The position numbers and the translations under genes are program-made. Shown piece by piece: positions 54,946 to 64,000 of a stretch of DNA of 64,000 nt. The stretch lies in assembly GCF_037893015.1 (NCBI RefSeq), contig NC_133661.1:184452306-184516305 (forward strand), written 5' to 3'. The DNA is from Macrotis lagotis. Its lineage: Eukaryota; Chordata; Mammalia; Peramelemorphia; Peramelidae. Under the pieces are notes generated by a model. It worked only from the letters and a program-made list of their open reading frames with translations. It was not told where the DNA came from and searched no databases. Each line of letters begins with the position of its first letter. Position 1 is the first letter of the stretch.

Positions 54946-55609
54946 CCAACCAGCAGGTTATTATAATAGTCCAGGTATGAAGTGATGAGAGCCTGTTTCA
55001 TGGTGGTAGAAGTGTCAAAAGAGAGGAGGCATATACAAAAAAAATATTGTAAAGCTAGAATGACAGAACTTAACAACTGATTGGATATGGGGTAGGGGGA
55101 TGAAAGAGAGTGAGAACTTGAGTGATACCTAGTTTGTGAACCTGAATGAGAAAAAATTAATACCACCTTGACCATAATAGGGATGCTGGGAAGAGAGGAT
55201 GCTTTAGGGAGGGGAAAAATGAAATTTGAAAAGTTAATGATATTGAATGAAATTATTTAAAAGGAGTAGAAAAGAGGACCCATGAAAGAACCTTAGGGGA
55301 CACCCATGGTTAGGAGGCATGACATGGATGAAAATTCAGCAAAAGAGACAGAGAAGGAGAAGTCAAAAAGGCAAGATAATCAGGAGGGAGAAATGTGAAT
55401 TATCAAAGCAAAGAGATCAGTTCAATGGGGAGTCTGAAATTCTTTTGAGCTAAATCTGTACAGCCTTCCAAAAATTTATAGTATCTAAAGACAGCAGCAA
55501 TCTACTGGCATTCCAATCAGAGGCAAATCTAAAGTTGTATTGCCCAGTCCCAAATTAAAGTCAGAAGCTGGTAAATCTCAGAGCAAGTGTGTAGTTATCA
55601 GATTTTATC

Positions 55610-55687
55610 CTAGGTCAAAGGATATGATTAGGGAACTCAGGAAATTTGCATCATACCTGGCCTGAATTGCCCTTGAAATGCTTAAAG
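55610..55687 (-). repeat. Inverted repeat, right arm
   Basis: The reverse complement reads CTTTAAGCATTTCAAGGGCA and continues to CATATCCTTTGACC, matching the left arm at about 85 percent by eye. 55440-55610 may belong to the same unnamed repeat. Confidence 0.8.
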
Positions 55688-55689
55688 AA

Positions 55690-56003
55690 TACAGTACATA
55701 ATACATCTAGAAAGCAGCAACAAGATACCAGAAGATATATATTAACCAAGACCCTGATATTCCCTTCAGAAATCCACTCACCCTGGTCCTAATGTGAAAA
55801 GGAAATACAGTTTAGAAAAATGTGTAAGCAAAAAGACAAATGTAATATTACTTACAATATCATCATCATAGCAAATGGATAATAATATAATACATCATTA
55901 TCTATTTTTAAACCCAGATCATATTTGCCTACCCATGCACTCAGAATCTGTGACAAAAACTGGGCATTTATTTACAAGAACCTTCAGGAGAGCATATTAG
56001 CAA
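55690..56003. other. Unassigned sequence
   Basis: No gene or repeat family recognised. Confidence 0.35.
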
Positions 56004-56588
56004 AGAAAACCCATGTGCTCCCAAAGAGCAAGAAAACTGATCATAGCCTTAAACGCAGCAATACCAATAATAGGTGGGGTAGCTAAGTGGTGCAGTGGAG
56101 AGAGCACTGGTCCTGGAGTCAGGAGGATCTAAGTTCAAATTCAGCCTCAGACATTTAATAATTACCTGGCTGTGTGACCTTGAGCAGGTCATTTAATCCC
56201 ATCCCTATTCTGTTATGGACCACACCATCCACATCCAGAGTCGGGGGGGGGGGGGGGAACCACAGAATCTGAATGGACACTATGTTCCCTTTTTTAAGAG
56301 TTATCTTATGTTTTTCCCTTCCTATCCCATGGTTTTCTTTTTTTTCCCTTAATACTAATTCCTCATACACAAAATGAATAGTATGTCAACATGTTAAACA
56401 CAAGTGCACATGTGTAACTTTTACCAGACTGTTTGCAACTAAGGGGAGGGGGGTGGAAAGGGAGGATGGTAGAAAATGGTGTTATATAAATATGCAAGTG
56501 GATGAATGCTGAAAAATTTTCATAACATGTAATTGGAAAAATAAAATAAAATATCAATCAAAAAAGAAAAGAAAAGAAAACCCATGTG
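56004..56588 (+). mobile_element. Chimeric retroinsertion: SINE head fused to an L1 3' end
   Basis: One insertion between copies of AAAGAAAACCCATGTGCTCC (56002-56020 and about 56570-56589). Inside are about 50 bp of unknown sequence, a WSINE1 from its 5' head to 'tttaatcccat' (56076-56211), then directly L1 3' UTR ('ggaccacaccatccacatccagag' to an AATAAAATAAAAT tail). The SINE has no tail of its own at the junction. A G-run lies at 56243-56257. Confidence 0.7.
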
Positions 56589-56589
56589 C

Positions 56590-56980
56590 TCCAAGTAACT
56601 AACAGCTCTATACTGCAGATTTTTATGTCATTCAGGAACATTTCCACATGAAACTGCTAACTGCTTGACCATTGGTCCTCTCTGCTCTGCTCTCTAATTG
56701 AACAAATTCTCTCTTCTAAAATACTCAAATATAGTATTAATAAACTCTTTCACCTTATTATAGCCACCCTTAAAGTAACACTTAAAGGTGTTGTTTCCCA
56801 GTGTGAACAGTGTTCCTATTAAGCCAGAGAAATTGCAAAGCTTATAAAACCTGTAATCTCTAGACTATATAAACAGGACCAAACTGTAATTCCTTCACCT
56901 AGATAAGGCACCATTCATTCATAAAAAAGCCAACAGCAAATAGTTCAGGCTGATTCTCTAGACAAATAAACTAGCCAGGT
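56590..56980. other. Unassigned sequence
   Basis: Nothing recognised; a 'ctatataaacagg' motif near 56866 stands alone. Confidence 0.35.
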
Positions 56981-56982
56981 AT

Positions 56983-57142
56983 TCTTTTTTTTTTTTTTTT
57001 TTAGATTTTTGCAAGGCAATGGGATTAGGCTTGCCCAAGGCCACATGACTAGGTAATTATTAAGTGTCTGAGGATGGACCTGAACTCAGGCACTCCTGAC
57101 TCCAGGGCCAGTACTCCATCCACTGCCCCACCTAGCCACCCC
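56983..57142 (-). mobile_element. WSINE1-type SINE
   Basis: Reverse copy with a poly-T start. TSD CTAGCCAGGTATTCTT / CTAGCCAGCTATTCTT. Confidence 0.9.
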
Positions 57143-57144
57143 TA

Positions 57145-58255
57145 GCCAGCTATTCTTAATATTATATAACTAAGCAGGTGCAGTATCTCTCTTTCTCCTG
57201 TTTTTTTCTTTTCATGCCTTTTCAACACACATTTCTGAAAAGCTTCACCTCTCCCAATTTTTTTATTTGGTATAAAAGGGTAATAACCAAAACAAGTCTT
57301 CATTCTGCCAACCAGGAATCACAGAGTAGAAGTTTTCTGTTAGCTAACTGTTCTTTTGGTCTCTTCAAATACTCCAACAAACTACTTCTTCAATGTCCTG
57401 CTGTTTTTTCAATCCTAAATTGCCAGGTTCTTTCCTCTTCAACTTCAGTCATCTATATATCACCCATGGTCTTTAGTAATTTAAACCAGATCTTGACTCT
57501 CAGGGACTCACTTTTCATGTAAAAGGTAATGTTATTAAAGTTTCACTATGAAATAGACAAGTATTTTAAAACTATACTTAAAGTCTCCAATTAATTTTCT
57601 CAGCTTTTTAGTTTTAGTCTCTTAATTCAAAAAATAATATATATATGAAAATTATCTAAGGATCCAGAATGTTCCATAGCTTGTTTCCTAACAAAATGTA
57701 CTTCTACCTATTTTGTGTCCCTGAAACTGTCCTTTCCACTCCTATTTTTCTGAGTTTTAATAAGCAAAAGCTATTTCTCTGATTCATTTAAACCATTAAA
57801 CTATTAACATAAGCAAGAAGCATCATCCTATATCTTCTGGAAGGTGATGTAAGTCTTTGTAGTAATTTCACTTATTTTTTAATTATATCCCCAGCACTTA
57901 GCACAAAACCTGTCAAATAATACCTAATAAATATTTATTTAATTTAATGGTAGTAAAAAATATTTTTGTTGTTTCCTTCAGCACAAAACTGCTCCATTTA
58001 GATGGGACAGTACCTTTAAGAGACAATAAAGTGTGTATTGCAAAAATGCTTTAAAATTTGGTTTAATGTATAAAATGCAAGACATTTTCCTTTTTAATAT
58101 TCTGTACATATTTAGAGATACCCTATATCTAGGTTGACCTAGGAACTTAACCCATATATTCTTGAGCCTAAGAAAATCATACAAAAGGAACAATTGACTA
58201 GGTATATATCTACTGTAATTCAGAAAGTAAGGAAAGGAGCAGTTATTAATCACCT
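57145..58255. other. Unassigned sequence
   Basis: The 114-codon plus frame (57178-57522) has no V-domain layout, leader or splice sites. About 57870-57945 resembles an L2 3' end ('ccccagcacttagcacaaaacctg...taataaatatttattt'). No other call. Confidence 0.4.
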
Positions 58256-58261
58256 ACTGTG

Positions 58262-58525
58262 AGCACAAGGCAGCTATATGGTACAGTGGATGAAACACTG
58301 ACCTTGGAGACAAGATGGGAGTTCAAATTTAACCTTAGACACTTGCCATTTAACCCTGATTGCTTTATCCACGGTCATCTATAGTCATCCTGATTCAAAT
58401 CTGGACACTGGACCCAAATGACTGTGAAGGAGAAAATGAGATGTCACATAGTACCCCTGCACTCAAATTCAATTCATGTGCTTATCATGGCAGTATCTCC
58501 CTTAGAGAATGAAGGTCAAAACATT
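58262..58525 (+). mobile_element. Long SINE (second family)
   Basis: 'aggcagctatatggtacagtggatgaaacactgaccttgg', 'aaccctgattgctttatcc', 'catgtgcttatcatggcagtatctcc', 'gaatgaaggtc'. Confidence 0.75.
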
Positions 58526-58829
58526 ATCACTCTAAGCACTGTGCTAAATGTCTGAGGAACAAAAGAAGACCAGTGACATGAATCATTTTGGAAAAAGTGA
58601 CAGCATGCCACTATGGAAGAAAGTCCAAGGAGTCAGAAATAAATAACATTCACCAGTTTTCCAAGTTAAGTACCAGATCAAAGACTAAAGAAGACATCTT
58701 TCACTTCCTCTTCCACACATATAACAGCACATCTGTCCATGACAAATATGATCCTTATGTTCATAATACAATTTGCACATGACATCCAAAAAGGCAATTT
58801 GATAAAAATGGTATAGACTTATATTTCAA

Positions 58830-60865
58830 CAAAAGTAAAAAAAATCAGGGGTTCACAATCCTGATCTCAGACAAAGCAAAAGTAAAAATAGATCTTATTA
58901 AAATGGATAAGAAAGGAAATTATATCTTCTTAAATGGCACCATAGGCAATGAAGTAATATCATCATTAAATATATAAGAACCTAGTAATACAGCATTCAA
59001 ATTCTTAGAGAAGAAGTTAGGCAAATTACAGGAAGACAAAGAGAACAAGACTAGAATAGTAGGGGACCACAACCTCCCCCTCTCAGAATTAGATAAATCT
59101 AACCACAAAATTATCAAGAAGGAAGTTAAGAAGGTGAATCTTAGAAAGCTTATAGACATCTGGAGAATACTTAATGTGGATAAAAAGAAATAAATCTTTT
59201 TTCCGTAATACATTACACCTATGTACTAGGGCACAAAACCTTGCCATCAAGTGCAGAAAGGCAGAAATAATAAATGCATGCTTTTCAGATCATGATGCAA
59301 TAAAAAATACTTGTAATAAAGGATCATGGAAACTAAATAATCTCATTTTAAGGAATGAGTAGATCCAATAATAAAACAGAAATAATCAACAACTTCATCC
59401 AAGTAAATGACAACAATGAAACATACATAATTTATGGGATTTTTGTATACAACCAAAACAGTTTTTTGGGGGAAATTATATGTCTCTAAATGTCTATATG
59501 AACAAAACAGAGAAAGAGGAGATCAATGAATTGGGCATGCAATTTAAAAATCTAGAAAAAAAGAACAAATTAAATATCCCCAATTAAATATCAAAAATCA
59601 AAGAAGAAATTAATAAAATTGAAAGTAAGAAAACCATTTAACTGAAAAAACAATGAAATAAACATTTACTCAATCTAATTTTTAAAAAGAAAGAAGAAAA
59701 CCAAACTACCAGTATCAAAAATAAAAAGGGTGAACATACCACTAATGAGGAGGAAACTAAAGTAATAATTTGCAGCTTTCTGCCCAACTCTATGCTAATA
59801 AATTTGAAATCTAAGTGAAACAGATTAATACATACAAAAATATAAACTACCTAGATAAACAGAATAAAAAAATAAAATAAATAATCGCGTTTCAGAAAAC
59901 GAAATTGAGCAAATCAACAAATTCCCTAAGAAAAAATCTCCAGGCCAGATAGATTCACAAACAAATTCTAAAAGAGCAATTAAGAAAGAATTAATTTCAA
60001 TTCAATACAAACTATTTAAAAATTAGAAGAAGGAATTCTGCCAAATTCCTTTTATGAAACCAATATATAGTATTGATACCTAAACCTGGAAGAGCTAAAA
60101 TAAAGAAAATTATAGACCAATCTCCCTAATGAACATTAAATTTCAAATAAAATTTTAACGAAGAGATTACAAATTATTACAAGGATATACACCATGATCA
60201 GGTAGGATTTGTACCAGGTAGTCAGGAATTATTCAATGTTAGGAAAACATTCAATATAATTGACCATATCAATAACAAAACTAATAAAAATCTTATGATT
60301 CTCTCAATAGAGGCTGAAAAATCTTGACAAAATACAATACTCCTTCAGATTAAAAACACTAAAGAATATAGGAATAAATTGAGTTTTCCTTAAAATAAAT
60401 AGTATCTATCTCAAACCATCAACAAACATTATATGTAATGGGGATAAACTATGAGCATTTCAAATAAGATCAGGGGAGAATCAAGGATGCTCATTGTCAC
60501 CACTGTTATTCAATATAGTATTAGAAAGGTGCTTTAGCAATAGGAGAAGAAAAGAAAATTGAAGGAATTGAAACTGGTAATGAGGAAATAAAATTTTCAT
60601 TCTTTGTAGACAATATAATAATGTGCTTAGAGAACCCTAGAAAATCAACTTAAATTATTTGAAATAATTAATAACTTGAGTAAAGTATAAAGATATTAAA
60701 AATTCATATAAATCATCAGCATTTCTATATATGAACAATGTAGCTCAAGGGCAAGAGGTAGAAAGAGAAATTTCACTTACAGTAACTGAAGACAACATAA
60801 AATTCTTGGGAATCTACCTCCCAAGACAAACCCAAAAACTATATGAACACAATTGCAAAATATTT
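58830..60865 (+). mobile_element. L1 ORF2 relic, endonuclease and RT part
   Basis: Endonuclease-domain words are readable: DKAKVKIDLIKMDKKGNYIL, VGDHNLPLSELDKSNHKI, LRKLIDIWRILNVDKK. Further on, RT words: [52 protein letters not shown]. The usual SGVKQGCPLSPLLFN region is changed beyond function and the reading is broken many times. 5'-truncated with no ORF1. It stops at the antisense HAL1 at 60866 and resumes at about 62850. Confidence 0.8.
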
Positions 60866-61195
60866 TTTTCAAATTTACATTTTTATTTATTTACATACTA
60901 CTAAAATAGTCTTGTTATAAGAATAAACATAATTCCTCCCTCCCCCCACAAAAACCCTCATGAGAAATAAAGTGAAAGAAAGAGAAAAAATATGGGCTTC
61001 AGTCTGTGTTCAGATACCATCAGCTCTGTCTCTGGGATGGTTCACTTTCATCATCATAATTTCTTCAAAGAAGTTATTTCAATATTTTTCCATAGTTGCT
61101 GTTGCTGATTGTAATTCCCTCCATCAATCCCTCCCTACTTCCATTTATTATATTTTCTCTCTCCTTTCACTCTGTCCCTCTTCAAGAGTGTGATA

Positions 61196-61345
61196 TAAGG
61201 CAGCCAAGTGGTGCAGCAGGCAGAGCATCATCCCTGAGGCCAGGAGGCCCCAAGTCCATATCCCACCCCAGTGATCCAGTAACCACCCAGCCATGGGATC
61301 CAAGACAGGCCACCCAATCCCACCACCTTGCTAAAAGTAAAAAAG
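61196..61345 (+). mobile_element. GC-rich WSINE1-like SINE inside HAL1
   Basis: Aligns along its full length with WSINE1 ('gcagccaagtggtgcagcagg', 'caggaggcccc', 'aaccacccagccatggg', 'aggccacccaatcccaccaccttgc') but differs at many sites, mostly by transitions (T to C, TG to CA). It lies antisense to HAL1. Confidence 0.7.
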
Positions 61346-61835
61346 AAAATGTGTCATATCTGACTATCCTGTCCTGTGATCTACCCTCTCCTATATCACC
61401 TATGTCCCCTCTCCCTTCCCCTGCCCCCCTTTCTCCCATCTACTTCCTCTCCTTTTTCTTCTAGATTTCTATACCCTAAGTGTGTATATACATATATATA
61501 TATGTATATACATATATATATTGCATCCTCTCTGAGCCATTTCTGATGAAAATGTAGATTCCCTCATTCCCCCCCTCACCTTCCCCACTTCCACACCATT
61601 GCAAAAGCTGTTTCTTGACTCTTACATGAAATATCTCAGCCTATTCTCTTTCTCTTTTCCTTTCACCCATTGATTCCATTTTTACAAAATATTGTACCTT
61701 CAAATTCAGCTCTCTCCTGTGCCTTTTCTACATATGCTCCTTCTAACTATTCTAATAAATGGGAAGTTTCATGTGAATATTATCAGTATCTTCTTTCCAT
61801 GCAGGAATACATGCAATTCAACATCATTAAATCCC

Positions 61836-62778
61836 TCATAATTTGCCCTTCTCATCTACTCTCTCTATATGCTTCACCTGAGTCCCTAATTTAAGATCAA
61901 ACTTTCTGTTCAGTTCTGGCTGTTTCAACAGGAACATTTGAAATTCTCTTGTTTCATTGAAAGTCCATCTTTTCCCCTGGAAGAGGATCTTCAGTTTTGC
62001 TGGGTAGTTGATTCTTGGTTGCATTCCAAGCTTTCTTGCCTTGTGGAAAAAATCACATTCCAAACCCTACAAGCCCTTAATGTAGATGCTGCTAAGTCCT
62101 ATGTAATCCTGACTGTAGTTCCATGATACTTGAATTGTTTCATTCTGGCTGTTTGTAATATTTTCTCTTTGACATGGGAGTCCTGGTACTTGCCTATAAG
62201 ATTCCTGGGGGGTACTTTTTTGGATCTCTTTCAGGAGGATATTGGTGGATTCTCTCAATTTCTATTTTGTCCTCTGTTTCTAGGATATCAGGACAATTTT
62301 CCTGTAGAAATTCTTTAAAAATGAAGTCAAGGCTCTTTTCCTGATCATGACTTTCAGGTAGTCCAATAATTTTTAAATTGTCTCTTTTGGATGTGTTTTC
62401 CAGATCAGTTGTTTTTGCAATGAGATTTTTCATGTTTTCATCTAGTTTTTCATTCTTTTGGTATTGTTTTATTGCTTCTTGATTCGTTGCAAAGTCAACA
62501 GCATCCTTTAGCTCCATTCTACATTTGAAGGAGTTGTTTTCTTCAGAGAACTTTCCCATCTCCTTTTCCATCTGGCCAATTCTGCTTTTTAAGGTATTCT
62601 CCTCATTAACTTCTTGGACTGCTTTTTCCATTTGACCTAAAATAGTGTTAAACATGTTTTCTTCAACATTTTTTTGTATCTCCTTGATCAAGTGGCTGAC
62701 TTGGTTTTCGTGGTTTTTCCTTGCATCTCTCTCATTTCTCTTCCCAATTTTTACTCTACCTCCCTTACTTATTTTCAA
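61836..62778 (-). pseudogene. HAL1/L1 ORF1p-like coding region
   Basis: The first 194 codons (62778-62197) are open. They hold a charged coiled-coil with repeated IGQMEK/LGQMEK words, then the RRM-like KRDNLKIIGLPES and LDFIFKEFLQENCPDIL, then IEIERIHQYPPERDP. After a frameshift the C-terminal domain follows: KYQDSHVKEKILQTARMKQ, and in another frame RINYPAKLKILFQGKRWTF (cf. human PRISYPAKLSFISEG). ORF1p binds L1 RNA as a trimer; this copy is shifted and not functional as it stands. Confidence 0.75.
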
Positions 62779-62849
62779 AATCTTTATTTGAGTTCTGTCA
62801 TGGATACAGAAGCTTGGACTTTCTCAGAAACACTAGTTTCTGGAATAGG

Positions 62850-64000
62850 AACTCACTATTAAGAAAAGAACTGGAAACTAGTATGGCAAAACACACTCTA
62901 TACCAAAATAAGATCAAAGTAGGTACAGGATTTAGTCTAAAAAGGTGATACTATAGACCATTTCATGGAACAAGAAATACTCTATCAGTTGGATCTATAA
63001 AGAGGAGAGAATTTTATGATCATACAAGGAATATAGAAAATTATAAATTATAAAATAGATGATATGGCCTGTATTAAATTAAAAAGGGTTTGCACTAAGA
63101 AAACCAATGTAACCAAGATTAAAAGGAAGGCAGCAAATATTTCTGATGGACTCATTTCTAAAATAAGTAGAGAAATGAATCAAATTTATAAGATTACTAA
63201 TCATTCCCCAATTGATAAATGGTTAAAGGTTATGGAAAGGCAATTCTCTGATGAATAAATAAAAGCTATTTATAGTCATATGAAAAAATGCTCAAATCAT
63301 TATTGAATAGAAAAATGTAAATTAAAACAACTATGAGGTACTACCTCACACCTACCAGATTGGCTAAGATGACAAAAATGGAAAATGTCAATGTTGATGA
63401 GGATGTGGTAAAATTCTGGAACTTGCCCAAAAAGCAATAAAATTGATCATACCCTTTGTTCCAGCATTACCAATACTAGATCTATATCCCAAACAATCAT
63501 AAAAATTGGGGAAAATCACATATGTTAAAAAAATATTTTATAGCAACCCTTTTTTGGAGTGGCAAAGACTTGAAAAATATGGGGATGTCCATCAATTGCG
63601 AAATGGTTGAACAAATTATGGAATATTGTTGATTCTGTAAGAAATCATGAGTGGAGGTAGCTATGTGGTGCAGTGGATGGAGCACTGGCCCTGGAGTCAG
63701 AAGGACCTGAGTTCAAATCCGGCCTCAGACACTTAATAATTACCTAGCTATGTGATCTTGGGTAAGTCACTTAACGCCATTGCCTTGCAAAAAAACAAAA
63801 GCAAAAAAGAAAAATAAAGAAATCATGAGTGGTCAGATTTTTAGAGAAGCATGGAAAGATTTTCATGATCTGATTCTTAGTGGAGTGAACAGAATCAAGA
63901 AAACTTTGTACACCTTAACAACCACATTGTATGATGATCAACTATGATGCCTGCACATCCACATCCAGATGGGAAAAACTATATATAGAGTCTGAATGCA
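62850..64000 (+). mobile_element. L1 ORF2 relic, C-terminal part and 3' UTR
   Basis: Readable words: CIKLKRVCTKKTNVTKIKRK, SDGLISKISREMNQIYKITN, SPIDKWLKVMERQFSDE (cf. human NPIKKWAKDMNRHFSKE), then HMKKC and an AALF-like region and the 3' UTR 'tgtatgatgatcaactatgatg...gagtctgaatgca'. By comparison with human ORF2p, over 100 residues are missing between this part and the part ending at 60865. Cut by the window edge. Confidence 0.8.
63653..63816 (+). mobile_element. WSINE1-type SINE in the L1 3' part
   Basis: Full-length with an (AAAAC)n-like tail. TSD AAGAAATCATGAGTGG (ending at 63656 and again from about 63818). Confidence 0.92.

Larger units (their letters stand above)
53205..55440 (-). 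mobile_element. L2-family copy with several insertions
   Basis: Reverse L2 text starts 'ccaactaagtgccatatactgtgagg' and 'tacaaagatgaaaaacaatccctg'. It continues through 'attggaagttactggaatttactgagtatgggg', 'ccaaccagcaggttattataatagtccaggtatg' and 'ggggacacccatggttaggaggcatgacatgg'. It is interrupted by a WSINE1 (53499), a short block at about 54388-54455 and an LTR-like segment (about 54513-54945). Confidence 0.6.
60866..62845 (-). mobile_element. HAL1 (ORF1-only L1) inserted antisense into L1
   Basis: The minus-strand order is 5' end near 62845, ORF1 (62778 down to about 61836), then a long non-ORF2 tail ending A-rich near 60870. With ORF1 present and ORF2 absent, this fits the half-L1 (HAL1) class. 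A (TA)n tract lies at about 61480-61520, and a GC-rich SINE sits within the tail. Confidence 0.65.

Noticed and set aside
1-64000. TR J, D or C segments
   Set aside because: No FGxG J motif with a 12-RSS, no short D flanked by two RSSs, and no constant-domain exon was found by reading.

Overview
This window is marsupial nuclear DNA carrying part of a T-cell receptor alpha/delta (TRA/TRD) variable-gene array. The organism call rests on dense tRNA-derived SINEs of the WSINE1 type, seen in Australian marsupials. These sit beside MIR/CORE-SINEs, L2 and marsupial-type L1/HAL1 LINEs. The density of WSINE1 fits a dasyurid-like animal, but the species is inferred, not proven.

All genes found are TR V segments on the minus strand. 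Four look complete and functional: each has a leader exon, GT-AG splice sites in the same phase, Cys23, Trp41, Cys104 and a 23-bp-spacer recombination signal (RSS). They are a TRAV41/TRAV22-like gene (4.05-4.56 kb), a TRAV9/16-like gene (17.5-18.0 kb), a TRAV20-like gene (33.1-33.6 kb) and a TRAV14/DV4-TRDV1-like gene (42.9-43.5 kb). Six V relics were read from the sequence at 1.74-2.03, 11.78-12.05, 21.47-21.75, 22.83-23.11, 45.82-46.76 and 48.43-48.64 kb; a seventh near 13.9 kb is doubtful. No D, J or C segment was seen, so the window lies inside the V cluster. These segments do not form an operon: each is a cassette with its own promoter and RSS, and one is joined to distant D/J segments in a developing T cell.

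Layout: 0-6 kb, L1 3' end, V relic, AT-rich block, functional V. 6-13 kb, SINE pair, a solo retroviral LTR trapped between two copies of a 0.3-kb segment, two L1 fragments tail to tail, V relic. 13-24 kb, traces of tandem V-unit duplication around the 17.5-kb gene, then two more V relics. 24-33 kb, repeats and unassigned DNA, a 74-bp tandem repeat, a probable LTR, L1 and L2 fragments. 33-49 kb, two functional V genes and two V relics with repeated flanking blocks. 49-58 kb, L2-family DNA with nested insertions. 58-64 kb, a decayed L1 ORF2 interrupted by an antisense HAL1 element.

The most unusual structures are the repeated non-coding blocks that accompany the V segments, the LTR between duplicated flanks, a SINE fused directly to an L1 3' end, a GC-rich SINE inside HAL1, and a perfect CTCF-consensus match upstream of the 33-kb gene. 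No CRISPR array, rRNA gene, genuine tRNA gene or non-immune protein gene was supported.
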